A DNA stretch of 31,897 nucleotides from positions 1-31,897 of the forward strand of contig DAMCZI010000051.1 of NCBI GenBank assembly GCA_032095175.1, written 5' to 3'. Numbering within the stretch: position 1 is the first letter of the stretch; each line of letters opens with the position of its first letter. A program made the position numbers and the translations under genes. Positions 1-8,345 of the stretch are shown here, piece by piece. The DNA is from DAMCZI01 sp032095175 (GTDB lineage Bacteria > Bacillota > Clostridia > Clostridiales > Caloramatoraceae). The notes below the pieces were generated by a model. The model made no database searches and was not told the origin of the DNA. It saw only the letters and a program-made list of their open reading frames with translations.

Positions 1-70
1 TCCATGCAATCTTAGAATTTCAACACGCAGTGAGTGTTTTCCAAGGGGTTAAATGTCTCGACACCTCGGT
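1..70 (-). repeat. Edge repeat, copy 1 (inverted relative to copy 2)
   Basis: The reverse complement of this segment matches 31818-31889 at the other edge of the window, with most positions identical. Both copies share the blocks ACCGAGGTGTCG, CATTT, CTTGGAAAA and ATTGCATGGA. Between CTTGGAAAA and the GAAATTCT/AGAAATTCT block each copy has a short hairpin, but the hairpin sequence differs: this copy has AACAC/GTGTT, while copy 2 has ACTTCG/CGAAGT. No open reading frame runs through it. I cannot assign it to a named family. A dispersed structured repeat is the best description. Confidence 0.7.
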
Positions 71-120
71 TGGAACGGTCTTTAAAGGTACAAACTAACT
101 ACTAAGTTAAAACGCAAAAT

Positions 121-145
121 CCCGGTTCTGAAACTCAGAACCGGG
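121..145 (-). terminator. Terminator of the threonine dehydrogenase gene
   Basis: A perfect 10-bp stem (CCCGGTTCTG/CAGAACCGGG) with a 5-nt loop lies 7 bases past the stop codon of the minus-strand gene. It is followed on that strand by a short T-rich stretch (ATTTTGCGTTTT). Confidence 0.8.
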
Positions 146-151
146 AAAATA

Positions 152-1111
152 TTATTTAACGTTTAGCTTTTTTCTAAGGTTTTCAAGCATATCAGTTGTC
201 ATTGAAGCAAGGTCATACTTTGGATTCCAGCCCCATTCTTCACGTGCAGGGGTATCATCCAATGAATTTGGCCATGAATTAGCTATTGCCTGTCTTATAG
301 GGTCTACATCGTAATCCATTGTAAATGTTGGTATGTGCTTCTTGATTTCTGCTGCAATATGTTCTGGAGCAAAGCTCATTGCTGCTATGTTAAATGCATT
401 TCTGTGTATAAGCTTTGATGAATCTGCTTCTGCAAGCTGAACGATTGAATTTAATGCGTCTGGTAGATACATCATATCCATGTATGATCCTTCAGCTATA
501 TATGATGTGTATTTTCCATGCTTTATTGCATCATAATAGATATGTACTGCATAATCAGTTGTTCCTCCGCCTGGAAGAGTCTCATAGGATATAAGTCCTG
601 GGAAACGAACTCCTCTTGTGTCTACTCCATATCTCTTGAAGTAGTAATCACATAGAAGCTCTCCTGATACCTTTGTAACTCCATACATGGTATTTGGTCT
701 TTGGATTGTATCCTGTGGAGTCTTATCCTTTGGTGTAGATGGTCCAAAAGCTGCTATTGAACTTGGTGTGAATACTGAACATCCAGTTTCTCTTGCAACC
801 TCTAAAACGTTGAATAAGCCTCCCATATTGATTTTCCATGCTAAAGCTGGATGCTGTTCTCCTACAGCTGAAAGTAATGCAGCAAGGTTTATTACAGAAT
901 CTACCTTATGCTTCTTAACAGCTTCTGCAATGGCAGCAGCATCTTGAACATCAACAATTTCAAATGGACCTGATTCAATAACTCTTTCAAGTCCTTCCTT
1001 TCTCTTGATGTCACTTGCAACTACATTATTATCACCATAGATACTTCTAAGATGCATAACTAGCTCAGAACCTATCTGACCAAGTGATCCTGTTACAAAA
1101 ATCTTTTTCAT
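152..1111 (-). CDS. L-threonine 3-dehydrogenase, SDR (NAD-dependent epimerase-like) type
   Basis: This 319-residue protein belongs to the extended short-chain dehydrogenase family. It most resembles the SDR-type L-threonine dehydrogenases, which oxidise threonine with NAD to 2-amino-3-ketobutyrate in the cytoplasm. The NAD-binding GxxGxxG motif (G8, G11, G14) opens the Rossmann fold, and the catalytic YxxxK motif is Y143/K147. The sequence around INLAALLSAVGE and the VRFPGLISY segment fits this subgroup better than UDP-sugar epimerases. I chose the ATG at 1111 because a GGAGGCGG ribosome binding site precedes it; an in-frame upstream extension of 15 residues lacks one. No 2-amino-3-ketobutyrate CoA ligase gene is adjacent. 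It stands alone between a terminator and the HD-GYP gene. A related sugar epimerase is the main alternative. Confidence 0.88.
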   Translation of the reverse strand: MKKIFVTGSLGQIGSELVMHLRSIYGDNNVVASDIKRKEGLERVIESGPFEIVDVQDAAAIAEAVKKHKVDSVINLAALLSAVGEQHPALAWKINMGGLFNVLEVARETGCSVFTPSSIAAFGPSTPKDKTPQDTIQRPNTMYGVTKVSGELLCDYYFKRYGVDTRGVRFPGLISYETLPGGGTTDYAVHIYYDAIKHGKYTSYIAEGSYMDMMYLPDALNSIVQLAEADSSKLIHRNAFNIAAMSFAPEHIAAEIKKHIPTFTMDYDVDPIRQAIANSWPNSLDDTPAREEWGWNPKYDLASMTTDMLENLRKKLNVK

Positions 1112-1149
1112 ATTTCCGCCTCCAAAATCTACTATAAAATTGTGATAAA

Positions 1150-1163
1150 ACATCATTTGATGT
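1150..1163. promoter_or_regulatory. Perfect 14-bp palindrome upstream of threonine dehydrogenase
   Basis: ACATCA-TT-TGATGT is a perfect inverted repeat about 40 bases before the start codon of the minus-strand dehydrogenase gene, in its likely promoter or 5' leader. It could be an operator. Short AT-rich palindromes also arise by chance, so this is only suggestive. Confidence 0.3.
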
Positions 1164-1240
1164 CATAAAAAATTCAGAAAACTCCCACACTTATATATTC
1201 TATATGAACATTTGGATTTCTTCAACATCATCGCGAAAAT

Positions 1241-2317
1241 TTAACTTATAACATCCTCTATAAATAGCGTAAGATTTTCCATAAGGTTAACATCACGCCT
1301 TTTCACATCTCTATCATTAGGATTTACATTTGAGTATATTTCTATAACTGGTCTTAAAGGCATTGAATCATTTATTTTCGAAACCCTTCCAATTTCCCCT
1401 GTATTTAAGATGACAGTAGTACCAACAGGATAGACTGCAACATCCCTTACAAAATTTTTTATCAGGTTTGGATCTGTAATGTTTCCGCTGGCGTTTATTA
1501 TGTACTCTGCAGCCTCATGGGGCAGCACCCTTTTTCTATATACCCTGTCTCCAGTCAATGCATCATATATATCGCAGATAGTAACTATTCTTGAAAAGAA
1601 ATCTATTTCATAACCCTTCAAACCCATTGGATATCCATTCCCATCCCAATGTTCATGATGCTGAAGCACAATATTGGATATGGTTTCTTCAATATTGTAA
1701 CAGCCATTTACTATTTCATAGCCCCAAACTGTGTGCTTCTTCATAATACTAAATTCTTCATCATTAAGAGGACCTGGCTTTAGCAGTATTTCAGGCGGTA
1801 CCTTTCCTTTTCCAACATCGTGAAGAATAGCCCCTAACCCTAATTTGTTTAAAACACTTCGGGGCATACCATAACCTTTTCCTAAAATAATTGCATATAC
1901 ACATACATCCATAGAATGAAGATAAGTATAGTTATCCATATCCCTAACAGAACTCAATTGAATAAAGGCATAACTATCCCCAATTATCTCATTAACAACC
2001 TCACCAACCATATCCTTAACACCTTTTATGTCTATGGATTGGTTTTCCCTTATCTTATCCATTATATTCCTTACTATCTTAGTTGCGTCTTGATAAATTG
2101 CTTCTTTCTTAGATATTCGATATTGAATATAGTCTTGAGGTGGAGAGAATTTTTCATCCTCTACATATATCTCCTTAATGCCACAGGGTTCTAATTTATC
2201 TATAAATTGACTTGAAAGTATGGTGCCCTTTGACAACAGAAGTCTTCCCGCTATATTAAAAACCTCTTTGCCAACCTTCATACCGGGTTTTAGGCTTGAT
2301 ACATCTATTTTATACAT
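1241..2317 (-). CDS. HD-GYP domain protein, probable cyclic-di-GMP phosphodiesterase
   Basis: This 358-residue protein has an N-terminal ~60-residue segment typical of clostridial HD-GYP proteins (PGMKVGKEVF...), a helical linker, and an HD-GYP domain from about residue 125 to 310. The metal-binding and signature residues are intact: H134, H166-D167 in the LHDVGK motif with K170, H195, H220/H221 and the G-Y-P triad at 228-230. Active HD-GYP proteins hydrolyse cyclic-di-GMP, which affects motility, biofilm and sporulation. There is no transmembrane segment or receiver domain, so it is likely cytoplasmic with an unknown input. A GGTGAT site precedes the ATG. It is encoded singly, with no adjacent GGDEF gene. 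The family call is firm; substrate is inferred. Confidence 0.9.
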   Translation of the reverse strand: MYKIDVSSLKPGMKVGKEVFNIAGRLLLSKGTILSSQFIDKLEPCGIKEIYVEDEKFSPPQDYIQYRISKKEAIYQDATKIVRNIMDKIRENQSIDIKGVKDMVGEVVNEIIGDSYAFIQLSSVRDMDNYTYLHSMDVCVYAIILGKGYGMPRSVLNKLGLGAILHDVGKGKVPPEILLKPGPLNDEEFSIMKKHTVWGYEIVNGCYNIEETISNIVLQHHEHWDGNGYPMGLKGYEIDFFSRIVTICDIYDALTGDRVYRKRVLPHEAAEYIINASGNITDPNLIKNFVRDVAVYPVGTTVILNTGEIGRVSKINDSMPLRPVIEIYSNVNPNDRDVKRRDVNLMENLTLFIEDVIS

Positions 2318-2446
2318 ATAGCATCACCAACAAATATTAAATTCTACAAATATATTAAAATTCCTTCATTTTTTTCTAAAATACTGCAATTTATGGTATT
2401 TATATATATAGGTACTATTTCATTTGAGAAATGATGTTCTAAATAA

Positions 2447-2479
2447 AAAAGCAAGGTGTTTACTTTATACCTTGCTTTT
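2447..2479 (-). terminator. Terminator downstream of the nucleoside kinase gene
   Basis: An 11-bp stem AAAAGCAAGGT/ACCTTGCTTTT with an 11-nt loop is flanked by A and T runs on both sides. It lies between the minus-strand nucleoside kinase gene (stop at 2591) and the HD-GYP gene, and would end kinase transcription. Confidence 0.75.
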
Positions 2480-2590
2480 TGTGTTATTAAAAGAATTGAA
2501 ATATCAAAAAACATAATTAACTTCCAATTTAATTTTCTTCCGCATAATAAGTACCCGAAAAGTTAGGAACGGTTTAGCTTTTCATATTCT

Positions 2591-4252
2591 CTACACCCAC
2601 TCCTTGGGTAGGCCACCAACAAATTCCCTAATTATTGAGTTTTGAGGTATTTCATAATCTTCAACGGATAAAAAATATCCTAGAAATTTCAAAAGTCTTG
2701 ATGATTCTGAAAATGCTCTACTTGAGCTATCTATCTTCTTTAAAAGAGGCTCTGCATACTTCTTTAATGCTCCCAGTTCATAAACAAGGGTAGAATTAAA
2801 CATTACATCAGCAAGTTCCTGGAATGGAAATATATTTTTATCCTCTCCCCTTCTTACAGAAGGCCATCCAAGCAGCGTTGTCTCTGCATCCCTGCCCCTT
2901 GTTCTATTATCCCTCACAATCCTTCTAAGCATTCTGACATCCGTTGTAGGGATTCTATTGTGATCATCTATGTTCAACTGTGTAAGGGCACTTACATATA
3001 TTTTAAATTTGTTCTCATGACTTATCCTTGATGTAAGCAGCTCATTTAATCCATGTATACCTTCAGCAATGAGCACTGTATCCCCGGTGAGTTTTAACTT
3101 TTTTCCATTATACTCCCTTAATCCAGTTATAAAGTTAAAGGTCGGAAGTTCAACTTCTTTTCCCTTTAAGAGCATTTCAAGGTCATTATTTAAAAGCTCC
3201 AAATCAAGGGCATATATTGATTCAAAATCATATTCCCCATTTTTATCCTTAGGAGTATCCTCCCTGTTTACAAAATAATCATCCAAAGATAATGCATAGG
3301 GTTTAAGCCCATTTACCATAAGCTGAACCGCCAGTCTCTTTGAAAATGTGGTTTTACCTGAGGATGATGGACCAGCTATTAAAACTATTTTTGTTTGATC
3401 CTTTCTCTCTGTTATCATATCTGCAATTCTTGCTATTTTCTTTTCATGAAGTGCTTCAGAAATCCTTATTATATCTCCTATCTTACCCTCGGATATTTTA
3501 TCATTAAGGGCTCCTACATCAGCAACATCAAGTATTCTTGCCCACTCCTCCGCTTCTCTGAATACAGAGAATAGCTTCTTTTGATCCTCATATCCTGGAA
3601 GAGTTTTAGGACAGTATATATCAGGATATCTAAGAAGGAAACCAGGCTTGTAGTACCTAAGTTCAAATTTTTTGAGATATCCTGTTGAAGGAACCATATT
3701 TCCATAAAAATATCCATACATATCTCCACACTTGCATACATCTATGGACTCCTTCTTTCTATATTTAAAAAGCCTTATTTTATCACTCTGATTATATTTT
3801 TTAAATATTTTAATTGCATCCTTAATGCCCATTGTCTTTTTTTCAAAGGGTATGTCATCATTAATTATCTGTTTCATCTTTTTTTCTATTGCATCTATGT
3901 CTTCTCTACTAAGTCCTCTTTCTTTATATATTTCGCCATAAATGCCCTTGTTTATGGAGTGCTCTATTGTAACCTTAGCCTCAGGGAAGAGCTCATAAAC
4001 AGCCTTTATTAATGTAAAGCATAATCCCCTCGCATATATTCTTCTAGCTTCATAGGAGGACAGGGTTAAAAACTCCACACTGCAATCACCTTGAATTTGT
4101 GTATTAAGTTCTGTAAGTTGATTATTTACCTTTGCTATTAATATTTCCGTTTCATAATCCTTTTTATGATTTTTTGCTACATCAATCAAACTTATTCCTT
4201 TTTCATATTCCTCCACTACTCCATTTTCCATACTAACTCTTATTTTATCCAT
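2591..4252 (-). CDS. Uridine kinase-like nucleoside kinase with TGS and tRNA-SAD-like N-terminal domains
   Basis: This 553-residue protein has the architecture of a common but little-studied clostridial family. A TGS-like ubiquitin-fold region (about residues 1-60) and a threonyl-tRNA-synthetase second-additional-domain-like region (about 65-200, containing IEHSINKGIYGE) precede a phosphoribulokinase/uridine kinase domain from about 285. The P-loop GPSSSGKTT is at 294-302, followed by SLDDYFVNRED, typical of uridine kinases. It probably phosphorylates uridine, cytidine or a related small molecule using a nucleoside triphosphate. The N-terminal half resembles ThrRS editing domains but there is no synthetase core. 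I chose the ATG at 4252 because GGGGTGAGAGGG lies just upstream; a 24-residue upstream extension has no such site. Specificity is not visible from sequence. Confidence 0.85.
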   Translation of the reverse strand: MDKIRVSMENGVVEEYEKGISLIDVAKNHKKDYETEILIAKVNNQLTELNTQIQGDCSVEFLTLSSYEARRIYARGLCFTLIKAVYELFPEAKVTIEHSINKGIYGEIYKERGLSREDIDAIEKKMKQIINDDIPFEKKTMGIKDAIKIFKKYNQSDKIRLFKYRKKESIDVCKCGDMYGYFYGNMVPSTGYLKKFELRYYKPGFLLRYPDIYCPKTLPGYEDQKKLFSVFREAEEWARILDVADVGALNDKISEGKIGDIIRISEALHEKKIARIADMITERKDQTKIVLIAGPSSSGKTTFSKRLAVQLMVNGLKPYALSLDDYFVNREDTPKDKNGEYDFESIYALDLELLNNDLEMLLKGKEVELPTFNFITGLREYNGKKLKLTGDTVLIAEGIHGLNELLTSRISHENKFKIYVSALTQLNIDDHNRIPTTDVRMLRRIVRDNRTRGRDAETTLLGWPSVRRGEDKNIFPFQELADVMFNSTLVYELGALKKYAEPLLKKIDSSSRAFSESSRLLKFLGYFLSVEDYEIPQNSIIREFVGGLPKEWV

Positions 4253-4353
4253 GTCCCTCTCACCCCTTTTAGTTATATATTGTTTTAGGCTATACCAAAC
4301 CCATATAATAAATATTATATTCACTTTAAACTAAATAAAATCAAAAATATATT

Positions 4354-4470
4354 ATATGTCTGGCATAAATGATTCTACATTGCTCAACTCCAAACACTTA
4401 TGTAAAATCATATTACTTGATTCTTTAATCGTGCAATAACTTATTTAAAATCCTTAGTATGATTAATATA
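4354..4470 (+). repeat. Two-hairpin dispersed repeat, copy A (degenerate)
   Basis: It aligns over its whole length with the copies at 19286-19401 and 21019-21133, sharing GCATAAATGATTCTACATTG, the AAATCATATT-CTTGATT block and GATTAATATA. The first stem (GCATAA with TTATGT) and the second stem (TTAATCGTGC with a degraded GTATGATTAA) carry mismatches absent from the other copies. It lies between divergently transcribed kinase and peptidase T genes. Confidence 0.7.
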
Positions 4471-4570
4471 GTTATATTTTAATTTTACCAGATATGAGTC
4501 AATATTCCAAATTGTCCTATAAAACACTCATTCTAGTGTCAGGCATTCAGTACTTTCCAAATATACATCC

Positions 4571-4599
4571 TTCTATTTTATTCACAATAGAAGTATAAT
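4571..4599 (+). promoter_or_regulatory. Candidate pepT promoter with inverted repeat
   Basis: A perfect TATAAT -10 hexamer occurs at 4594-4599, 39 bases before the TTG start. The region at -35 spacing (TTCTAT) is poor, but it forms part of an inverted repeat TTCTATT-N8-AATAGAA (4571-4592). That arrangement could be an operator for a regulator acting over the promoter. This is inferred from motif and position only. Confidence 0.4.
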
Positions 4600-4638
4600 A
4601 CATATATGAGCACATATGATTTCTAAGGAGGTTTTATT

Positions 4639-5862
4639 TTGTCAGCAGTAGTTGAAAGATTTTTAAAATATGTAAAGTATGACACTAAATCTGACGAGAA
4701 TTCATCAACAGTTCCAACAACAAAGAGTCAACTTGTTCTTGCAAAGGACTTGGCAAAGGAGCTTGAAGGGATCGGTCTTCAGGATGTTTCCCTAGATGAA
4801 AATGGATATGTTTTTGCAACTCTACCTTCAAATATGGATAAAGAGGTGCCAACTGTAGGATTCATAGCACATATGGATACCAGTCCAGATATGCCTGGAC
4901 TAAATGTAAAACCTAGAATAGTAGAGAATTATAACGGAGAAGATATAGTTCTTAACTCTGAAATGAATATCGTACTTAGAACATCTGATTTCCCTGAAAT
5001 AAAGGAATATAAAGGTAAAGACGTAATAGTAACTGATGGAACCACTTTGTTAGGTGCTGATGACAAGGCTGGAGTTTCTGAAGTAATGACTGCTGTGGAG
5101 TACTTAATAGCACATCCAGAAATAAAGCACGGAACTATAAAGGTTGGATTTACACCTGATGAGGAAGTTGGACAGGGTGCAGATCACTTTAATGTTGAGA
5201 AATTTGGAGCAGATTTTGCATACACTGTAGATGGCGGTGGAATTGGTGAGCTTGAATATGAAAACTTTAATGCTGCAGGTGCAAAGGTTATCATTAAGGG
5301 TGTAAACATTCATCCAGGTTCAGCAAAGGGAAAAATGAAAAACTCAATGCTGATTGCAAACCAATTTATGAGCATGCTTCCTCAAAATGAAATTCCTGGA
5401 GAAACCGAAGGATATGAAGGTTTTTACCACATTGTAGGTATAAAGGGTGAAGTTGAACTCACAGAACTTCATTATATAATAAGAGAATTTGATAAAAATA
5501 AGTATGAAGATAGAAAAAGGGTTATTTCAGAAGTTGGCAAAAAGCTTAATGAAAAATATGGAGAAGGTACAGTTATAGTTGAGCTTAAGGATCAGTATGC
5601 CAACATGAAGGAAATAATCGAAAAGAACAAACACATAGTAGATAAAGCCTTTAATGCAATGGAACTATGTGGTGTTACTCCAGATGTTGTTCCAATAAGA
5701 GGAGGCACAGATGGAGCAAGACTTTCATTCATGGGACTTCCTACACCAAACATGTTTACAGGAGGTCACAACTTCCATGGAAGATATGAATATATCCCAA
5801 CTTTTGCTATGGAAAAGGCCGTAGAGGTAATTGTAAAAATAGCAGAACTATATGCAAAATAG
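4639..5862 (+). CDS. pepT: Peptidase T (tripeptide aminopeptidase, M20B)
   Basis: This 407-residue protein removes the N-terminal residue from tripeptides in the cytoplasm using two zinc ions. The M20B signature residues are present: H78 and D80 in AHMDTSPDMPG, the bridging aspartate in LLGADDKAG (D141), the catalytic/ligand glutamates in TPDEEVG (E175/E176), D198 in TVDGGGIGE, and the C-terminal GGHNFHGRYE segment (H377/H380). Length matches the family (about 405-410 residues). Translation starts at a TTG, supported by AAGGAGG seven bases upstream and by family alignment from the first residue. It is a single gene ending in a strong bidirectional terminator shared with the converging M24 peptidase gene, so the two peptidase genes are tail to tail. 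Confidence 0.96.
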   Translation: MSAVVERFLKYVKYDTKSDENSSTVPTTKSQLVLAKDLAKELEGIGLQDVSLDENGYVFATLPSNMDKEVPTVGFIAHMDTSPDMPGLNVKPRIVENYNGEDIVLNSEMNIVLRTSDFPEIKEYKGKDVIVTDGTTLLGADDKAGVSEVMTAVEYLIAHPEIKHGTIKVGFTPDEEVGQGADHFNVEKFGADFAYTVDGGGIGELEYENFNAAGAKVIIKGVNIHPGSAKGKMKNSMLIANQFMSMLPQNEIPGETEGYEGFYHIVGIKGEVELTELHYIIREFDKNKYEDRKRVISEVGKKLNEKYGEGTVIVELKDQYANMKEIIEKNKHIVDKAFNAMELCGVTPDVVPIRGGTDGARLSFMGLPTPNMFTGGHNFHGRYEYIPTFAMEKAVEVIVKIAELYAK

Positions 5863-5867
5863 ATTAA

Positions 5868-5893
5868 AGGTGACAGCTTCTAGCTGTCACCTT
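5868..5893. terminator. Bidirectional terminator between pepT and an M24 peptidase gene
   Basis: AGGTGACAGC-TTCTA-GCTGTCACCT forms a near-perfect hairpin between two convergent stop codons. It is T-rich on the plus side (TTCTTATTATTT) and has AATCTA on the other, so it best serves pepT and probably both. Confidence 0.8.
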
Positions 5894-5897
5894 CTTA

Positions 5898-7001
5898 TTA
5901 TTTCACACAGATAAGCTCTTTTGGTGAATTGTTCATTCTTATGCATCCATCGTCTGTTACAATAACGATATCTTCAATTCTAACTCCAAACTCACCTTCA
6001 ATATAAATACCTGGTTCTATGCTGAATGCCATTCCAGGTTCTAAAATCTTTTCGCTTATTGCTGTTATATAAGGTTCTTCATGAACATCAAGTCCTATTC
6101 CATGGCCTGTTCTATGGGTAAAGTATTTTCCATATCCCTTGCTTTCAATATAGTTTCTAACAGCAAGGTCAACTTCCTTTGCTTTGATTCCAGGTCTTAC
6201 TGTTTTTACTCCTATTTCTTGAGCTTCTCTTACTATATTATGAACCTTAACCATTTTTTCAGATGGTTCTCCAATACATAGAGTTCTTGTAGTATCTGAA
6301 CAGTAGCCCTTGTATAAAGCCCCAAAATCAAATACAACAAATTCACCTGTACCTATTTTTCTTTCTCCTGGGCTATAGTGTGGAAGCGCTGAGTTAGGAC
6401 CGGAGCCAATTATTGTTTCAAAGGATGGACCATCGGCACCCATCTTTCTCATCTCATATTCCATGAATGCAGCAACTTCTATTTCACTCATTCCAGGCTT
6501 TATGTATTCTTTTACCTTCATAAAAATATCATCTGCTATCTTGCCTGATTTTTTCATAAGCTCCACTTCATCATTTGATTTTTTAAGTCTCATACTGCTT
6601 ATGATATCTCCAAGTGAAACAAACTCAGCATTTGGTAGAACCTTCATGATAGAAAGAAGCTGTAATGACCACATGGTATCATCAACAGCGAATCTACCCT
6701 TGTCAATTCCTCTTTCCTCCATCAATTCCTTTAGAATATCATATGGATTTTCCTCATCTGTCCATGAGTAGATGTTTACTATTGAAGCCTCGCTTCTAAT
6801 CTGACCTTCATATAGCTTTGGTGCAATAAAAAATGCATCAGATGACTTTGGAATTACTGTTAGAAGAAGTCTTTCTCCGGGAAATGTTCTAAATCCTGTT
6901 GTGTAATATTGATTTGGTGAAGGAAAAAGAAGCATCCCATCAAGATTTTCCTTTTCAAGCTTTTCTCTTATGGAATTTAACCTTGCATTGTATAACTGCA
7001 C
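5898..7001 (-). CDS. M24 family Xaa-Pro peptidase (PepQ/YqhT-like)
   Basis: This 367-residue protein has an N-terminal creatinase-like domain (about 1-135) and a C-terminal pita-bread peptidase domain. All five metal ligands of the M24 dinuclear site are present: D225, D236, H300, E329 and E343. The substrate histidine region (ALPHYSPG near 208) and the HRTGHGIGLDVHE segment are typical of Xaa-Pro dipeptidases/aminopeptidases. It should cleave the bond before proline in short peptides. The start is GTG at 7001, with GGAGGG six bases upstream. A second, longer M24 protein is encoded at 13503-14735, so the organism has at least two proline-specific peptidases of different subtypes. Exact dipeptidase versus aminopeptidase activity cannot be told here. 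Confidence 0.92.
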   Translation of the reverse strand: MQLYNARLNSIREKLEKENLDGMLLFPSPNQYYTTGFRTFPGERLLLTVIPKSSDAFFIAPKLYEGQIRSEASIVNIYSWTDEENPYDILKELMEERGIDKGRFAVDDTMWSLQLLSIMKVLPNAEFVSLGDIISSMRLKKSNDEVELMKKSGKIADDIFMKVKEYIKPGMSEIEVAAFMEYEMRKMGADGPSFETIIGSGPNSALPHYSPGERKIGTGEFVVFDFGALYKGYCSDTTRTLCIGEPSEKMVKVHNIVREAQEIGVKTVRPGIKAKEVDLAVRNYIESKGYGKYFTHRTGHGIGLDVHEEPYITAISEKILEPGMAFSIEPGIYIEGEFGVRIEDIVIVTDDGCIRMNNSPKELICVK

Positions 7002-7367
7002 AATTATCCCTCCAATATCAGTATGGATTTTTAATCGTAAAATATCCCTTTTTTAATATGTTACCACCTCAGGGATAAAACAACAATATAAAAGTGAAGT
7101 ATAGATTCTTATGTGAATAAGACTCCTGACTATTGAAAAACCTAATGGAAGAATTAAAAAACAAGGGAGAGCATGCCTATGAAATATTTGATAAGAAAAA
7201 GGATAACTGTATAAAGGTTGTTCTAAAACCATAGCAAGTGTTTTTTAACTTTTAAAGCATTATGTTCCTTAATATCAAAAAACGAGATTTAACTCCTTAA
7301 AATATGTAGCATATATATAGTCTTTTTACAGAAACTATATACGTAAAATGAGAGGAGGATGATAATT
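7002..7367. other. Gene-poor region before the DUF1657 gene
   Basis: This 366-base stretch separates a minus-strand peptidase gene from a plus-strand sporulation-type gene. It holds the promoter regions of both and the short coding-like remnant at 7133-7234. I see no strong terminator, riboswitch or repeat copy in it. Confidence 0.4.
7133..7234 (+). pseudogene. Possible 3' remnant of a degraded gene
   Basis: A 33-codon open frame ending in TAG encodes a peptide with protein-like composition (NLMEELKNKGEHAYEIFDKK, then KDNCIKVVLKP). It reads like the C-terminal end of a larger protein. It has no ribosome binding site at its TTG or at an internal ATG, and a stop codon closes the frame just upstream. 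I do not recognise the parent family. It may be a leftover of a deleted gene, or chance coding-like sequence. Confidence 0.3.
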
Positions 7368-7706
7368 ATGACTGTTATAAACAAATTAACTCAAACATTA
7401 GAAATGCTGAAATCCTGTGAATCAAACTGCAATACATTTTCAATGGATACAAATGATCAGAATGCGAAGCAGATGTATAAGCAGCTTGCACAAAATTTAA
7501 AGCAGTGTTCCGATACGCTTCAGGACAGAGTTAACTATGTTGTAAATCAGGAACCAGAATATGCTAAGGAAATATCCGGCATGACTACTGCTGAACAGGC
7601 ATCACAAAACATGACATCCATGACTCAGGGGAGTCAGAACATGACCTCTGCACAGGGAAGTCAGAGCAGCCAGGCTATGCCAACTGAAACACCTGAATTA
7701 GATTAA
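7368..7706 (+). CDS. DUF1657 domain protein with Gln/Ser/Met-rich tail
   Basis: This 112-residue protein's first ~65 residues (MTVINKLTQTLEMLKSCES... to NQEPEYAKEI) fit the DUF1657 family. These are small helical proteins found in endospore formers, often near spoVA genes and associated with the developing spore. Residues 70-112 are a low-complexity tail with repeated SQNMTS / GSQ units and are unlikely to be folded. An in-frame ATG three codons earlier is directly abutted by the AGGAGG at 7353-7358, so the ATG at 7368, with nine-base spacing, is the better start. A hairpin terminator follows, so it is a single-gene unit just upstream of cotJABC. Molecular function is unknown. Confidence 0.8.
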   Translation: MTVINKLTQTLEMLKSCESNCNTFSMDTNDQNAKQMYKQLAQNLKQCSDTLQDRVNYVVNQEPEYAKEISGMTTAEQASQNMTSMTQGSQNMTSAQGSQSSQAMPTETPELD

Positions 7707-7726
7707 GAGACTGCATAATAATAATT

Positions 7727-7757
7727 AAGGTTCCATACTTATAAAGGTATGGAACTT
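7727..7757 (+). terminator. Terminator after the DUF1657 gene
   Basis: A nine-bp stem GTTCCATAC/GTATGGAAC, loop TTATAAAG, is followed by TTTAATTTT about 20 bases after the stop codon. This separates the gene from cotJABC. Confidence 0.8.
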
Positions 7758-7830
7758 TAATTTTAAATTCTCACACTTTACTTTAGCTTTGAATATTATG
7801 GTATTGTAATCTCTATAAGGAGTGAAGTAA

Positions 7831-8058
7831 GTGAATAAACATTCGTCATTCATTCCCCCTCAAGCTTTTATGAGAGCGCCTGAAAACATGTCTACAAATA
7901 TTTCACCAGTAAGCTCAGCACCCATGAGAATGATGCTAACAAGGGCTTATGTGCCTGACCAGCCATATATCGGGATGTTCCCATTAGAAGAGGCGCTGAG
8001 AAAGGGAACTATATTCCCAAATCTAGCAATTCCTTATGCCATAAAACAGAAAGAGTAA
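7831..8058 (+). CDS. cotJA: Spore coat-associated protein CotJA
   Basis: This 75-residue protein shows the CotJA pattern: a proline-rich N-terminal half, then ARAYVPDQPY-like sequence (here TRAYVPDQPYIGMFPLEEAL) and a short C-terminal segment. In Bacillus subtilis CotJA, CotJB and CotJC are made in the mother cell under sigma-E, and CotJA and CotJC become part of the spore coat. Translation starts at GTG with AAGGAGTGA at 7817-7825. It is the first gene of a compact three-gene operon, with cotJB starting 14 bases downstream. I could not identify a convincing sigma-E promoter by eye. Confidence 0.9.
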   Translation: MNKHSSFIPPQAFMRAPENMSTNISPVSSAPMRMMLTRAYVPDQPYIGMFPLEEALRKGTIFPNLAIPYAIKQKE

Positions 8059-8072
8059 TAGGGGGAAATATA

Positions 8073-8333
8073 ATGAAGGATATGGCCTGTGATGAATTAT
8101 TAAAAAAAATTCAAGAACTAGAATTTGCAGCTGTTGAGCTTAATCTTTTCCTTGATAATCATCCAAACAACAAACAAGCACTTTCAGATTACAACAAAAT
8201 AACCGCGGACCTTAATGAGCTTAAAAAGCAATATGAAGCCAGTGCTGGGCCATTATCAAATTTCGGCTGTGCCCCAAGCCAGTATCCCTGGCAGTGGGTA
8301 AATGAGCCATGGCCATGGGAAAGAATGGATTAA
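8073..8333 (+). CDS. cotJB: Spore coat protein CotJB
   Basis: This 86-residue protein has a helical N-terminal part (LLKKIQELEFAAVELNLFLD) containing the conserved LxFAxxELxLYLDxHPxxxxAL-type pattern of CotJB. It ends in a tryptophan- and proline-rich tail (YPWQWVNEPWPWE) typical of the family. It sits between cotJA and cotJC with 14- and 12-base gaps and is surely co-transcribed with them. CotJB is needed for coat morphogenesis involving CotJA and CotJC; its own biochemical activity is not known. Start ATG is preceded by GGGGGAAAT. Confidence 0.92.
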   Translation: MKDMACDELLKKIQELEFAAVELNLFLDNHPNNKQALSDYNKITADLNELKKQYEASAGPLSNFGCAPSQYPWQWVNEPWPWERMD

Positions 8334-8345
8334 GGAGGCACAGGA

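Larger units (their letters stand above)
4253..4638. other. Intergenic region between nucleoside kinase and pepT
   Basis: This 386-base divergent intergenic region holds repeat copy A and, nearer pepT, a small hairpin around ACACT-N6-AGTGT (about 4526-4541) and the pepT promoter region. No additional reading frame with a ribosome binding site is apparent. Confidence 0.5.

Noticed and set aside
687..947. Plus-strand open frame inside the threonine dehydrogenase gene
   Set aside because: It lies antisense to a well-conserved dehydrogenase, has no ribosome binding site and no family resemblance.
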